A DNA stretch of 64,000 nt from Zestomonas insulae (GCF_016901015.1 NZ_JAFEUP010000002.1:310001-374000), one strand, 5' to 3'; shown: positions 29,730-39,011, counted from the first letter of the stretch. Numbers and translations: made by a program. The notes: generated by a model not told the origin, from the sequence alone.

Positions 29730-30437
29730 ATGCCATCGAAACTGCTCAAGACCGCCACCCTGGTCCTCTGCATGACCGTCGCCGGTTGCAGCACCCTCAG
29801 CCACGACAAAGCGGCCAGCGGTACCGCCAGCAAGGCCGAGCAGGCCGACGCCGGGCGTTCGTGGTGGCCGTTCGGTGCCGACAAGGCGGAAAAGCCGGCG
29901 GCGAAGATTGATCAGGCGGCCACCCAAGCCTGGCTCGACCAGTACGAGCCGCGCCTGCGTGCGGCGTTGAAGAGCAGCAAGTTCGAAGTCGAGCGGCGCG
30001 ACAACATCCTGGTGGTCATCGCGCCGGTGGATTCCTCGTTCAACGTCGGACGTCGTCCGGGCATGCTGTTGCCGGTGGCGCTGGGTCCGATTACCCAGGT
30101 CGCCAAACTGCTCGAAAGTGACCCGCAGACCGCAGTGCTGGTGCTCGGCCACGCCGACACCTCGGGCGATGCCAAGGGCAACCGCGAGCTCAGCCAGCAG
30201 CGCGCCCAGGCGGTGGCGGCGATCTTCCGCCTCAGCGGCCTGCAGCGCGATCGGTTGATGCTCAAAGGCATGGGTGCTGACATGCCGCGGGCAGCCAACG
30301 ACAGCAAGGAAGGCCGCGCGCTGAACCGGCGCGTGGAGGTCGTGCTGACCCCGCAGAACACCCTGGTGGCGCTGCTGGCCAAGTACAACCAGCCGGTGAT
30401 TGCCGAGCCGGCGCTTGCGTCAAGTCAATCCAAATAG
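29730..30437 (+). CDS. OmpA-family lipoprotein
   Basis: A 235-residue lipoprotein: MPSKLLKTATLVLCMTVAGC with lipobox VAGC (Cys20). Residues 45-95 are a short N-terminal region with WWPFGADKAEK. The OmpA-like C-terminal domain (about 100-220) has VLVLGHADTSGDAKGNRELS and GRALNRRVEVVLTP. Positions 29604-29729 upstream include an unusually AT-rich patch (CTAATTAATCTTTGTGTATTAA) that is a likely promoter. ATG 29730 was chosen for the signal peptide. pdxH follows on the same strand by about 50 bp. Confidence 0.9.
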   Translation: MPSKLLKTATLVLCMTVAGCSTLSHDKAASGTASKAEQADAGRSWWPFGADKAEKPAAKIDQAATQAWLDQYEPRLRAALKSSKFEVERRDNILVVIAPVDSSFNVGRRPGMLLPVALGPITQVAKLLESDPQTAVLVLGHADTSGDAKGNRELSQQRAQAVAAIFRLSGLQRDRLMLKGMGADMPRAANDSKEGRALNRRVEVVLTPQNTLVALLAKYNQPVIAEPALASSQSK

Positions 30438-30488
30438 CGCCTGATTGGATAAGCTAGGGTCATTCAGTCCGACAGGAAGTGTGCTGCG

Positions 30489-31136
30489 ATGACCCAGTCC
30501 CTGGCCGACATGCGCCGCGACTACACCCGCGATGGCCTCAGCGAAAGCCAAGCGCCGGATGAGCCGTTCGCCTTGTTCCGGCATTGGTTCGACGATGCCT
30601 TGAAGACCGAGCAACTGCCGGTCGAACCCAACGCCATGATGCTTGCCACGGTCGATGCCGACGGCCGCCCGCATTGCCGGGTGCTGCTGCTCAAGGGCCT
30701 CGACGCACGTGGCTTTACCTTCTTCACCAACTACGACAGCGCCAAGGGCGAGCAACTGGCGGCGACCGGCCATGCGGCGATGACCTTCTTTTGGCCGGCG
30801 CTGGAGCGTCAGGTGCGCATCGAGGGTGCGGTGGAGCGGGTCACCGCGGAAGAGTCGGATGCTTACTTTCAGGTCCGTCCGCTGGGCAGCCGCCTGGGCG
30901 CCTGGGCCTCGCCGCAGAGCCGGGTGATTCGCGATCGCGCCGAGCTGGAAGGCCTGTTGGCCGATACCGAACAACGCTTTCTCGACCAGGCGCCGCACTG
31001 TCCGCCGCACTGGGGCGGCTATCGCCTGCTGCCGGAGCGCATCGAGTTCTGGCAGGGGCGGGCAAGCCGTCTGCATGATCGTCTCAACTACCGGCGGAAG
31101 GCCGAAACCTGGCTGCGCGAGCGCCTGGCGCCCTGA
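30489..31136 (+). CDS. pdxH: Pyridoxine/pyridoxamine 5'-phosphate oxidase
   Basis: PdxH oxidises PNP and PMP to pyridoxal phosphate with FMN, in the salvage and de novo B6 pathways. The 215-residue product is full length, with [41 protein letters not shown] and [14 protein letters not shown] forming the FMN- and substrate-binding split barrel. [25 protein letters not shown] is the next conserved block, and [24 protein letters not shown] is the C-terminal signature. GACAGGAAGTGTGCTGCG precedes the ATG. Confidence 0.97.
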   Translation: MTQSLADMRRDYTRDGLSESQAPDEPFALFRHWFDDALKTEQLPVEPNAMMLATVDADGRPHCRVLLLKGLDARGFTFFTNYDSAKGEQLAATGHAAMTFFWPALERQVRIEGAVERVTAEESDAYFQVRPLGSRLGAWASPQSRVIRDRAELEGLLADTEQRFLDQAPHCPPHWGGYRLLPERIEFWQGRASRLHDRLNYRRKAETWLRERLAP

Positions 31137-31142
31137 TAACGG

Positions 31143-31394
31143 CTAGAGCTGCTGCGCGGTGGAGGCCACGTACTCGTCGGCGGCGCGCTGCAGCCAGCGC
31201 GCCAGGTCGCGGCGTTTGACGCCACTGGCCTGGGCCTCCTGCAGGCGCTGCAACATGTAAGCGCGCTTGTGCGCATCGCCGCCAGCCAGCGACAGAGCGA
31301 GGTCGCGATCCATCCAGCGCTTGATGCGCACGTACAGCCACCAGTGGAAATACAGGCCGGCGACGGTCGTGATGAAAACGATGAAGTAGTCCAT
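31143..31394 (-). CDS. Small conserved membrane-anchored hypothetical protein
   Basis: An 83-residue protein with one N-terminal transmembrane helix (MDYFIVFITTVAGLYFHWWLYVRIK) and a cytosolic charged, helical part (KRAYMLQRLQEAQASGVKRRDLARWLQRAADEYV). No recognised domain. The conserved WWLYVRI(K)RW and the C-terminal helix suggest a membrane-tethered adaptor; this is speculative. It converges with pdxH, 6 bp apart. Confidence 0.7.
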   Translation of the reverse strand: MDYFIVFITTVAGLYFHWWLYVRIKRWMDRDLALSLAGGDAHKRAYMLQRLQEAQASGVKRRDLARWLQRAADEYVASTAQQL

Positions 31395-31506
31395 GGCGAC
31401 ACCCTAGCACGGGCCTGTGCTGGCAAGAATTGCCCGCGCAGCCTACCGTGACAGAAGGAGGGGCGCCGGGGTCTAATGGTGTATCTGTCCTTTCGGGAGA
31501 ACTGCA

Positions 31507-31971
31507 ATGCGTAAGTCCATCATTTTGACCGCCTCCGTCCTCGCCGTTGCCACGGTCCTGGGCGGCTGTCAGTCCAGCTTGACCGGTGACAGCTATTCGC
31601 GCGATGAGGCCCGTCAGGTGCAAACCGTGCGCATGGGCACCATCGAGTCGCTGCGTCCGGTCAAGATCGAAGGCACCAAAACCCCGGTCGGCGCTGGCGC
31701 CGGTGCGGTGGTCGGCGGTATCGGCGGTAGCGCCATCGGTCACGGTAAAGGCAGTGCCGTGGCAGCGGTGATCGGTGCGGTAGCCGGCGGCCTGCTCGGC
31801 GCGGCGACCGAGGAAGGCATCACCCGTACCCAGGGCGTGGAAATCACCGTGCGCGAAGACGACGGCACCATGCGCGCCTATGTGCAGGAAGTGCAGGAGA
31901 ACGAAATCTTCCGCGTCGGCGAGCGCGTGCGCATCATGACCGTCAACGGCACCAGCCGCGTCGCTCACTGA
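31507..31971 (+). CDS. SlyB-like glycine-zipper outer-membrane lipoprotein
   Basis: A 154-residue lipoprotein with signal peptide to LGGC (Cys21). Its central TPVGAGAGAVVGGIGGSAIGHG and AAVIGAVAGGLLGAATEEG are the paired glycine-zipper segments of the SlyB/PcpY family. The C-terminal domain (GVEITVREDDGTMRAYVQE) is the usual SlyB beta-rich part. SlyB-type lipoproteins help outer-membrane stability and are under PhoPQ in E. coli; regulation here is not visible. CGGGAGAACTGCA precedes the ATG and a terminator follows. Confidence 0.9.
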   Translation: MRKSIILTASVLAVATVLGGCQSSLTGDSYSRDEARQVQTVRMGTIESLRPVKIEGTKTPVGAGAGAVVGGIGGSAIGHGKGSAVAAVIGAVAGGLLGAATEEGITRTQGVEITVREDDGTMRAYVQEVQENEIFRVGERVRIMTVNGTSRVAH

Positions 31972-31990
31972 ACCTGATCGCAGCCTACAG

Positions 31991-32015
31991 AAGCCGGCCC
32001 CTGGGCCGGCTTTTT
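31991..32015 (+). terminator. Rho-independent terminator after the SlyB-like gene
   Basis: GCCGGCCC (31993-32000) pairs with GGGCCGGC (32003-32010) followed by TTTTT. Confidence 0.9.
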
Positions 32016-32117
32016 GTTGCCCGCCGAATGCCGCCAGCACAGTTCTGCTGCGCCACTGTGCCTGTGTCGCCGCTGAGGTGACTTCCTATACTGCTCGCAT
32101 TGATTTGGAGAACAACC

Positions 32118-33023
32118 GTGCAGCAGCAAGGACGGGCCCTGGCCCTCGGATGTCTGGTTCTGGCCATGGCCCTGTGGGGCAGTTCGTTCATCGCGCTGAA
32201 GCTGGCGTTTCAGGAAATGCCGCCGATGTGGGTGATCTTCGGCCGCATGGCGCTCGGCAGCCTGGTGTTCCTGCTCGCCTGGCGCTGGCGCGGGCGCATC
32301 GAATACCGCGCGGGCGACTGGAAGTACCTGCTCGGCCTGGGGGTGTGCGAGCCCTGCCTGTACTTCATCTTCGAGGCCCTGGCGCTGCAGCGCACCAGCG
32401 CCTCGCAGGCCGGGATGATCACCGCGTTGCTGCCGCTGCTGGTCGCGGTCGGCGCCTACCTGTTCCTGCACGAGCGGGTGGCGCGCACCACCTGGGCGGG
32501 TTTCCTGCTCGCAGTGCTCGGCGCGATCTGGTTGAGCCTGGCCGGGGAAAGTGACGCACATGCGAGCGAGCCGCTGCTAGGCAACTTCTACGAATTTGTC
32601 GCCATGCTCTGCGCCACCGGCTACACCTTGACGCTCAAGCACCTGACCACGCGCTACTCGGCGTTCTTCCTCACCGCGATGCAGGCCTTCATCGGCAGCG
32701 TGTTCTTTCTCCCGGTGGCCTGGGTCAGCGCGCCGCTGCCGAGTGAGCTGAGCCCGCTGGCGCTCGGCTCGGTGATCTACCTCGGCATCGTCGTCACGGT
32801 CGGCGCCTACGGTCTGTACAACTTCGGCGTCAGCCGCCTGCCGGCCAGCCAGGCGTCGGGCTTCATCAACCTGATTCCGGTGTTCACCCTGGTCCTCGCG
32901 GCGCTGTTCCTCGGTGAACGCCTGAGCGGCTGGCAACTGGTGGCGGCGGGGCTGGTATTCGTCGGCGTCGGGGTCAGTCAGTGGCGCAGCCAACCGCCGG
33001 CCCCGGCCGGCATTCTCGATTGA
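32118..33023 (+). CDS. EamA/DMT-family transporter
   Basis: A 301-residue membrane protein with about ten transmembrane helices in two EamA repeats. The first repeat starts LALGCLVLAMALWGSSFIALKLAF and contains RTSASQAGMITALLPLLVAVGAYLFLHER. The second contains NFGVSRLPASQASGFINLIPVFTLVLAALFLGER. The DMT family exports amino acids and metabolites. Start is GTG 32118 with GGAG 8 nt upstream; the TTG start further up is rejected. The next gene begins 9 bp after its stop, a cysteine-synthase-like enzyme, so a sulfur amino acid export role is plausible but unproved. Confidence 0.88.
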   Translation: MQQQGRALALGCLVLAMALWGSSFIALKLAFQEMPPMWVIFGRMALGSLVFLLAWRWRGRIEYRAGDWKYLLGLGVCEPCLYFIFEALALQRTSASQAGMITALLPLLVAVGAYLFLHERVARTTWAGFLLAVLGAIWLSLAGESDAHASEPLLGNFYEFVAMLCATGYTLTLKHLTTRYSAFFLTAMQAFIGSVFFLPVAWVSAPLPSELSPLALGSVIYLGIVVTVGAYGLYNFGVSRLPASQASGFINLIPVFTLVLAALFLGERLSGWQLVAAGLVFVGVGVSQWRSQPPAPAGILD

Positions 33024-33032
33024 GGACAGACG

Positions 33033-34130
33033 ATGAACACGACGCGACAGTGGGTGCGTGAGGCGGTCCGCATCATCGAGGCGGACTTTCAGCGCAGCGC
33101 CGACACCCACCTGATTCCCCTGCCGCTGGCCGGCGTGCCGGGCATCGAGCTGTACCTCAAGGACGAATCCAGCCACCCCACCGGCAGCCTCAAGCGTCGC
33201 CTGGCGCGCTCGCTGTTTCTCTATGCGCTGTGCAACGGCTGGCTCAAGCCGGGCGCGCCAGTGATCGAGGCGTCGAGCGGCTCGACGGCGATCTCCGAGG
33301 CCTACTTCGCGCGCCTGCTCAACCTGCCGTTCATCGCTGTGGTGCCGGCCAGTACTTCACCGGAGAAGATTGCCCAGATCGCCTTCTACGGTGGTCAGGC
33401 ACACCTGGTGCAGGACCCGACGCAGATCTACGCCGAGTCCGAGCGGCTGGCCCGCGAAACCGGCGGCCACTACCTCGACCAGTTCACCTACGCCGAGCGA
33501 GCCACCGACTGGCGGGCCAATAACAACATCGCCGAGTCCATCTTCCAGCAACTGCGCTTCGAGCGGCATCCGGTGCCGGCCTGGCTGATCTCCAGCCCGG
33601 GCACCGGTGGCACGCTGGCCACCCTCGGTCGCTACGTGCGCTATCGCCAGCACGACACTCGGGTGCTGTGTGCCGACGCCGAACGCTCGGTGTTCTTCGA
33701 CAGCTACGTCAGCGGCGATCGAGGCCTGACCCTGGACTACGGGTCGGGCATCGAGGGTATCGGCCGGCCGCGCGTCGAGGCGTCGTTCGTGCCGGAGGTG
33801 ATCGACGCCATGGTCAAGGTGCCCGACGCCCTGTCGCTGGCGGCCATGCACTACCTGGCGCGGCGTCTCGGTCGACGGGTCGGCGCGTCGAGCGGCACCA
33901 ACCTGATCGGGGCGATCCTCGCCGGGCGCTGCATGCTGCGCCGCGGCGAGCGCGGCTCGATGGTCTCGCTGCTCTGCGACAGCGGCGAGCGCTACGCCAC
34001 CAGCTACTACGACGCCGGCTGGTTGAGCGCCCAGGGCTACGCGCTGCAGCCGCTGATCGATGCGATAGAGGCCTGCGCCGAGCATGGCGCGCCGCTACCA
34101 GGCGAGTTGCCGCAGGTCGGTCTGGACTAA
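33033..34130 (+). CDS. PLP-dependent cysteine synthase-like / cysteine desulfhydrase-type enzyme
   Basis: A 365-residue fold-type II PLP enzyme of the CBS/cysteine synthase group. [19 protein letters not shown] (about 49-67) supplies the PLP lysine, and [19 protein letters not shown] (about 82-100) the phosphate or substrate loop. [17 protein letters not shown] (about 189-205) is the glycine-rich phosphate cup. The overall pattern matches the Cds1-like group, which can work as L-cysteine desulfhydrases instead of synthases. The gene is an operon partner of the EamA transporter and convergent with the GAPDH paralogue. Reaction direction cannot be told from sequence. Confidence 0.85.
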   Translation: MNTTRQWVREAVRIIEADFQRSADTHLIPLPLAGVPGIELYLKDESSHPTGSLKRRLARSLFLYALCNGWLKPGAPVIEASSGSTAISEAYFARLLNLPFIAVVPASTSPEKIAQIAFYGGQAHLVQDPTQIYAESERLARETGGHYLDQFTYAERATDWRANNNIAESIFQQLRFERHPVPAWLISSPGTGGTLATLGRYVRYRQHDTRVLCADAERSVFFDSYVSGDRGLTLDYGSGIEGIGRPRVEASFVPEVIDAMVKVPDALSLAAMHYLARRLGRRVGASSGTNLIGAILAGRCMLRRGERGSMVSLLCDSGERYATSYYDAGWLSAQGYALQPLIDAIEACAEHGAPLPGELPQVGLD

Positions 34131-34136
34131 GCGGGC

Positions 34137-35135
34137 TCAGGGTTTCAGCCAGGCCAGCAGCACGTCGAGCATGCGGTTGGCGAAGGCCCATTCGTTGTCG
34201 TACCAGGCCAGCACTTTGACCAGATCGCCCTGCACCCGGGTGTGGTTGAGGTCGACTACGCAGGACACCGGGTAGCCGACGAAATCGCTCGACACCAGCG
34301 GCACCTCGTTGCACTCCATGACCCCCGCCGGCAGTGTCTGCGCGCCCTGGCGCAGGCAGTCGTTGATCGCCTCGCGGCTGGTCGGGCGTTCGGCGGTGAA
34401 GCTCAGGTCGAGCAGCGAGACGGTCGGCACCGGTACGCGGATCGCCAGGCCATCCAGGCGTCCGGCCAGTTCCGGCAGCACCAGGCCGATGCTCTTCGCC
34501 GCGCCAGTGCTGGTGGGAATCATCGACAGCGCGGCAGCGCGTGACCGGTAGAGGTCGTGGTGGGCCTTATCGAGCAGGTTCTGGTCGTTGGTGTAGGCGT
34601 GCACGGTATTGATCACCCCCTGGCGGATGCCCACCGCGCGGTGCAGCAGCATGGCCAGCGGTGCCAGGCAGTTGGTGGTGCAAGAGGCGTTGGAGACGAT
34701 CTGCTGGCTGCCCAACAGCTCATGGTTGACGCCGTAGACCACGGTCAGGTCGGCGCTGTCCAGCGGATGGGCGAGCAGCACGCGGAAGGCGCCGGCGGTG
34801 AGGTGTTGCTCGACCTGCGCGCGCTTCTTGAACTTGCCGGTGCATTCGAGCACCACGTCGATGCCCAGGTGCGCCCAGGGCAGGTTGACCGGATCGCGCT
34901 CCTGCAGCAGGGCAATCGACTGGCCGTTGATCTGCAACTTGCCAGCGTCAAGGCTGACCGCTCCGGCGAAACGGCCGAAGGTCGAATCGAAGCGGGTGAG
35001 GTGGGCGAGGGTGGCGGGGTCGCCGAGGTCATTGATGGCTTCGATGCGGATCTGCTGATCCAGACCGCGTTCGAACAGGGTGCGGACCAGGGCGCGGCCG
35101 ATGCGCCCGTAACCATTGAGGGCAATGCGTAGCAT
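34137..35135 (-). CDS. Glyceraldehyde-3-phosphate / erythrose-4-phosphate dehydrogenase paralogue
   Basis: A 332-residue NAD(P)-dependent dehydrogenase of the GAPDH family. The Rossmann NGYGRIGRALVR is at 7-18. The active site SNASCTTNCLAPL has catalytic Cys152, and HAYTNDQNLLD supplies the catalytic histidine's neighbourhood. WYDNEWAFANRML is the C-terminal signature. The coenzyme-binding INDLGDPATLAHL resembles both Gap and Epd. Pseudomonas carries several such genes (gapA, gapB, epd); this one is isolated beside the cysteine-synthase-like gene, so exact substrate remains open. GGAGAACTCC precedes ATG 35135. Confidence 0.88.
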   Translation of the reverse strand: MLRIALNGYGRIGRALVRTLFERGLDQQIRIEAINDLGDPATLAHLTRFDSTFGRFAGAVSLDAGKLQINGQSIALLQERDPVNLPWAHLGIDVVLECTGKFKKRAQVEQHLTAGAFRVLLAHPLDSADLTVVYGVNHELLGSQQIVSNASCTTNCLAPLAMLLHRAVGIRQGVINTVHAYTNDQNLLDKAHHDLYRSRAAALSMIPTSTGAAKSIGLVLPELAGRLDGLAIRVPVPTVSLLDLSFTAERPTSREAINDCLRQGAQTLPAGVMECNEVPLVSSDFVGYPVSCVVDLNHTRVQGDLVKVLAWYDNEWAFANRMLDVLLAWLKP

Positions 35136-35201
35136 GGAGTTCTCCTTCGGTACTGCTGCCTTCAGCTTAGGCGGGCAGACCGAAGGAGGGCGGCTTTACC
35201 C

Positions 35202-35873
35202 TCAGCTGCCGCGTTGGGCGCCGTAGTGGGCGCAGCCGCGCAGCACCTGGCCGTTGATGCGCAGCTCGGCGCTCAGGTGCTGCACCGCGCCGCTGGCGGC
35301 GTCCACGCAGTGCTGCGGCGCGACCCACAGCTCGAGGCGTTCGCCGTTGGCTTCGCTGCTGAAGTTCAGGCGGCCTTCCGGCAGTTGCTCTTCGACGAAT
35401 GGCAGCGCCTGCGGCTCCTGACCGGCGCGCTCGAGGACCATGCCGCCCTGGCTGACCCTGACGCTCCAGTCCGGCGCGTGACCGCTGGCGCGAACCGCCA
35501 GGCGCTTGAAATCCGGGTCGCTGCAGGCGTGACCTTCGCGCTGCACGCGGTACACCCGCTGCACGCTCAGGCGGCCATCGTTGCCGCCGTCCTGGCTGGC
35601 CGCCGGTACGCCGCGCAGATCGGCGAACAGCGGACCGGGGCCGTCGGCGAGCAGGCCGGCGGCGTCGCGGGCGAGGCTGGTGCTGCCGTCGTCACCGAGG
35701 ATCAGCTGACGTTGCTCGCCGCAGGGCTTGAACAGCATCTGCCCGGCATTGATGACCAGCTCGCCCTGCAGGCGGATCGGCAGGACGGTGGCCGAGGTGG
35801 ATTCTGGTTTGAACACCTGGCAACTGGCGAACAGGGGCAAGAGGGCAAACAATAAGGGACGGGCGGCGCGCAT
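35202..35873 (-). CDS. COG3650-type lipoprotein
   Basis: A 223-residue predicted lipoprotein: the start MRAARPLLFALLPLFASC places a lipobox FASC with Cys near 18. The remainder is beta-rich with several cysteines (KPCGEQRQL, HACSDPDFKRL, QHCVDAASG, RGCAHYG). It has two parts resembling the MliC/META-type small beta domains of COG3650 envelope proteins. Three in-frame ATGs exist; the third, at 35873, has GGAG 6 nt upstream and gives the shortest signal peptide, so I chose it. Function unknown; envelope stress or lysozyme inhibition are guesses. Confidence 0.72.
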   Translation of the reverse strand: MRAARPLLFALLPLFASCQVFKPESTSATVLPIRLQGELVINAGQMLFKPCGEQRQLILGDDGSTSLARDAAGLLADGPGPLFADLRGVPAASQDGGNDGRLSVQRVYRVQREGHACSDPDFKRLAVRASGHAPDWSVRVSQGGMVLERAGQEPQALPFVEEQLPEGRLNFSSEANGERLELWVAPQHCVDAASGAVQHLSAELRINGQVLRGCAHYGAQRGS

Positions 35874-35940
35874 GGTCATCTCCATTCGGGAGCGGCCACG
35901 TTACTCAGCGCGGCGGCGGAGCTCAAGGGCGGAGGCGCGG

Positions 35941-36339
35941 ATGATTCAATGCAAGCGGGTGTATGCCGCGGTGGCGGCTGGCGATGGCTACCGGGTGCTG
36001 GTCGATCGCCTGTGGCCGCGTGGCTGCAAGAAGGACAGCCTGCACCTGGATGCCTGGCTGCGCGAGCTGGCGCCGTCGGCCGCGCTGCGCAAGGCGTTCT
36101 GCCACGAAGCCGAGCGTTTCGAGGAATTCCGCCTGCATTACCGCAACGAGCTGGCCGCGCACCCGGAACACTGGTGGCCGCTGCTCGACAAGGCGCGCAG
36201 CGGCACCCTGACCCTGCTGTTCGCCGCGCGCGAGGAGCAATTGAACAACGCCACGGTGCTGGCGGAGTTCCTCGAGGACGAGCTGGATCGCCAGCAACCG
36301 GGCAGTTCGCCGGTCTGCTACGCCGATGAAGCGCACTAG
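35941..36339 (+). CDS. DUF488 family protein
   Basis: A 132-residue cytosolic protein matching DUF488: MIQCKRVYAA, then VLVDRLWPRGCKKDSLHLDAWLRELAPSAALRKAF near residues 19-53 and TLTLLFAAREEQLNNA near 94. The DRLWPRG motif is the family hallmark. DUF488 proteins are small and uncharacterised, sometimes tied to metal or uracil-related operons. The coding end overlaps the convergent minus-strand gene by 4 nt. GGAGGCGCGG precedes the ATG. Confidence 0.87.
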   Translation: MIQCKRVYAAVAAGDGYRVLVDRLWPRGCKKDSLHLDAWLRELAPSAALRKAFCHEAERFEEFRLHYRNELAAHPEHWWPLLDKARSGTLTLLFAAREEQLNNATVLAEFLEDELDRQQPGSSPVCYADEAH

Positions 36340-36866
36340 CGCTGGAAGTCCACCTGCCTGAGCTGCTGGAAGGTGGTGCTGAAACGGCCGTTGGCGTTGT
36401 AGCCGAACAGGTCGCAGTTGGCGTCGATGCTGTCCTCCAGCACCGTGCCGTCGAGCAGGGTGATGCGCAGGATGGCGCGGCCGTCGGCGGCGCCCATGGG
36501 ATCAGCCTCCAGCACCGCGAAGCTACGCATCCGCTCGAACGCCACGCTTTGGCCGCTGCGCAGATCGAAGCCGTGCTGCACGCTGATGCAGTGGCTGAGG
36601 CTGTCGGCGCGCACCTTCACCGTGCTGCCGTCGCGGCCGCTGAGCAGGGCCTGCGCCTCGCTTACCGGTGTGCGACTCGGCGCTGGCGTGCTGGCCTCCA
36701 CCGCCACCGGTGGTGCGCTGGGCGGTGCCTTGTCGGCGCCGCCCAGCACGCCGTGCTGGAACAACACCACCAGCAGGCCGCTGACGGCGGTGATCAGCCC
36801 GGCGGTGGCGGTGATCATGCCGGGCAGGGTCTGCCACCAGCTTTTCGCACCCGGCTCGTCGGCCAT
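36336..36866 (-). CDS. Conserved hypothetical membrane-anchored protein
   Basis: A 176-residue protein with a cytosolic N-terminus (MADEPGAKSWWQTLPG), one helix (about 17-38, ITATAGLITAVSGLLVVLFQHG), a Pro/Ala/Ser linker, then a periplasmic domain. The latter holds VKVRADSLSHCISVQHGFDLRSGQSVAFERMRSF and ILRITLLDGTVLEDSIDANCDLFGY, with two cysteines that could pair. I do not recognise the family. It converges with the DUF488 gene, overlapping by 4 nt. AGGAACCGCC precedes the ATG. Confidence 0.7.
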   Translation of the reverse strand: MADEPGAKSWWQTLPGMITATAGLITAVSGLLVVLFQHGVLGGADKAPPSAPPVAVEASTPAPSRTPVSEAQALLSGRDGSTVKVRADSLSHCISVQHGFDLRSGQSVAFERMRSFAVLEADPMGAADGRAILRITLLDGTVLEDSIDANCDLFGYNANGRFSTTFQQLRQVDFQR

Positions 36867-37024
36867 GGCGGTTCCTCCGCGTGTGCATCATCCAACAGCG
36901 TCTATTTGCTAATAGACCATCGGTGGCCGGCTGCAGACCCCGGCGGACGGGAGGCATGCGCCGACCTCGGCTGCGGCACGCGCTGAACTACGCTGAAACG
37001 GACGTCGCTACGGGAGGCCCGCCG

Positions 37025-37477
37025 ATGCGCCAGAACCTCTGTTTGCTCGCCGGCAGCCTGCTGGCGGCGAGCTCTACTCTGGCCGGGGCGGCTGCGGCGA
37101 GCGACGCCCAACTGGTCAGCGAAGCCACCGGTGGACGGCTCACCGCGCTCAAGGGCCAGTACTACGAAGAGAGCTGCAGCGCGGCGCAGGATTACGACGC
37201 CGAAGTGGTCGACCTCAACCAGGACGGCCAGCCCGAGGTGTTCACCCAGATTCACGGCATCTGCCTGGGCGGTGGCGCCGGCGTGCTGCTCGAGCTGTAC
37301 ATCAAGGGGCGCGACGGCCAGTGGCATGGCCAGTTCGGCTTCCCCGGCATGTACAACGTGCTGACCACCAAGCACCAGGGCTATCCGGACATTGAGATCG
37401 GCGGCCCCGGAACTTGCTTTCCGGTGTGGCGCTGGAACGGGCAGAGCTACGCGCTGCACAAGCCCTGCCCGCTGTAG
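37025..37477 (+). CDS. Exported hypothetical protein with FG-GAP-like acidic loop
   Basis: A 150-residue exported protein with signal peptide (MRQNLCLLAGSLLAASSTLAGAAAA). EVVDLNQDGQPEVFTQIHGICLGGGAG near residue 60 resembles calcium-binding FG-GAP/EF-hand-like loops in VCBS or integrin-repeat proteins. Cysteines in ESCSAAQ, GICLG, GTCFP and KPCPL suggest disulfides. No known family assigned. GGGAGG lies 8 nt before ATG 37025. A bidirectional terminator follows and separates it from the bra operon. Confidence 0.68.
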   Translation: MRQNLCLLAGSLLAASSTLAGAAAASDAQLVSEATGGRLTALKGQYYEESCSAAQDYDAEVVDLNQDGQPEVFTQIHGICLGGGAGVLLELYIKGRDGQWHGQFGFPGMYNVLTTKHQGYPDIEIGGPGTCFPVWRWNGQSYALHKPCPL

Positions 37478-37496
37478 CGGGCCGCTCGGCGCCCAT

Positions 37497-37527
37497 AAAA
37501 AAACGGCCCACATGGGGCCGTTTTTTC
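37497..37527. terminator. Bidirectional terminator between the exported hypothetical gene and braG
   Basis: AAAACGGCCC pairs with GGGCCGTTTT around loop ACATG, with A- and T-tracts on the two sides. Confidence 0.92.
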
Positions 37528-37542
37528 GGTGGGGCAGGGCGG

Positions 37543-38244
37543 TCAGCCGCCGAGGTAGGCGTCGCGCACCTTGGGGTCGTTGAGCAGCGCTTCACCGCTG
37601 CCCTGCATGACGATCCGCCCGTTTTCCAGCACGTAGGCACGGTCGGCCAGCTTGAGCGCCTGGTTGGCGTTCTGCTCGACCAGGAACACGGTGACGCCGG
37701 CTTTGCGCAGCTGTTCGATGATGTCGAAGATCTGCTGGATGATGATCGGCGCCAGACCCAGCGAAGGCTCGTCGAGCAGCAGCAGCTTGGGCTTGCTCAT
37801 CAGCGCACGGCCGATGGCGAGCATCTGCTGCTCGCCGCCGGACATGGTGCCGGCGCGCTGTTCGAAGCGCTCCTTGAGGCGCGGGAACAGGTGCAGGACC
37901 TTGTCGAGCATGTCCTGCTTCTCGGCCTTGGTGCTGAAGAACGCACCCATTGCCAGGTTCTCCTCGACCGTCAGGCGGGCGAACACGCGGCGGCCTTCCG
38001 GCACGACGGCGATGCTCTTGCGCATGATGTCGCAGGAATCCTGGCCGACCAGCTCTTCGCCCTCGAAGCGGATGCTGCCGCTGGCCGCGCGCGGCGAGCC
38101 GCACAGGGTCATCAGCAGGGTCGACTTGCCGGCACCGTTGGCACCGATCAGGGTGACGATCTCGCCCTGGCGAACTTCCAGGCTGACGTCATGCAGCGCC
38201 TGGATCTTGCCGTAGAAGGTGGAAACCTTGTCGAAATACAGCAT
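37543..38244 (-). CDS. braG: Branched-chain amino acid ABC transporter ATPase BraG/LivF
   Basis: One of the two cytosolic ATPases driving high-affinity uptake of Leu, Ile and Val. The 233-residue product has GANGAGKST (Walker A, about 34-42), MSGGEQQMLAIGRAL (signature), LLLLDEPSLGLAP (Walker B) and the H-loop-type EQNANQALK. It is the shorter LivF type. Its ATG overlaps the braF stop by one nucleotide (TGATG). Last gene of the bra operon, followed by the bidirectional terminator. Confidence 0.96.
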   Translation of the reverse strand: MLYFDKVSTFYGKIQALHDVSLEVRQGEIVTLIGANGAGKSTLLMTLCGSPRAASGSIRFEGEELVGQDSCDIMRKSIAVVPEGRRVFARLTVEENLAMGAFFSTKAEKQDMLDKVLHLFPRLKERFEQRAGTMSGGEQQMLAIGRALMSKPKLLLLDEPSLGLAPIIIQQIFDIIEQLRKAGVTVFLVEQNANQALKLADRAYVLENGRIVMQGSGEALLNDPKVRDAYLGG

Positions 38245-39011
38245 CAGGCTTCTCCCAGGTAGGCCTTGATCACCTCCGGGTTGCCACGGATCTGCTCCGG
38301 GGTCCCGTCGGCCAGGGGCGTGCCCTGGTTGATCACCACGATATGGTCGGAAATGCTCATCACCAGCTTCATGTCGTGCTCGATCAGCAGCACGGTGACG
38401 TTGTACTCGTCACGCAGCATGCCGATCAGCTGCTTGAGGTCCTCGGTCTCGCGCGGGTTGAGGCCGGCGGCTGGCTCGTCGAGCATCAGCAGGCGCGGGC
38501 GGGTCATCATGCAGCGGGCGATTTCCAGGCGGCGTTGCTGGCCGTAGGCGAGGGTACCGGCCGGGCGGTTGGCGAACTCGGTCAGGTTGACCTTGTCCAG
38601 CCAGTAGGCCGCGTGCTCCATGGCCGCGCGTTCGCTCTTGCGATAGTTCGGGGTCTTGAACAGGCCGGCGAAGAAGTTGGTGTTGAGGTGGCGATGTTGC
38701 GCCACCAGCAGGTTCTCCACCGCGGTCATGTCCTTGAACAGACGGACGTTCTGGAAGGTCCGCACCACACCCTTGTGGGCGATCTTGTGGCCGGGCAGGC
38801 CCTGAATCGCCTCGCCGTCGAGCACGATGCTGCCCGAGGTCGGCTGGTAGAAGCCGGTCAGGCAGTTGAACACGGTGGTCTTGCCGGCGCCGTTCGGGCC
38901 GATCATCGACACCACCTGCTTTTCCTGGACGGTCAGAGCCACACCGTTGACGGCCAGCAGGCCGCCGAAGCGCATGGTCAGGCCGCTTACTTCGAGAATC
39001 GGGCGGCTCAT
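38244..39011 (-). CDS. braF: Branched-chain amino acid ABC transporter ATPase BraF/LivG
   Basis: The second cytosolic ATPase of the branched-chain amino acid transporter. The 255-residue product has [12 protein letters not shown] (Walker A), [15 protein letters not shown] (signature) and [19 protein letters not shown] (Walker B plus D-loop), and ends [11 protein letters not shown], the LivG C-terminal tail. The start overlaps the braE stop by ATGA. Walker A is near residue 37. Confidence 0.96.
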   Translation of the reverse strand: MSRPILEVSGLTMRFGGLLAVNGVALTVQEKQVVSMIGPNGAGKTTVFNCLTGFYQPTSGSIVLDGEAIQGLPGHKIAHKGVVRTFQNVRLFKDMTAVENLLVAQHRHLNTNFFAGLFKTPNYRKSERAAMEHAAYWLDKVNLTEFANRPAGTLAYGQQRRLEIARCMMTRPRLLMLDEPAAGLNPRETEDLKQLIGMLRDEYNVTVLLIEHDMKLVMSISDHIVVINQGTPLADGTPEQIRGNPEVIKAYLGEA

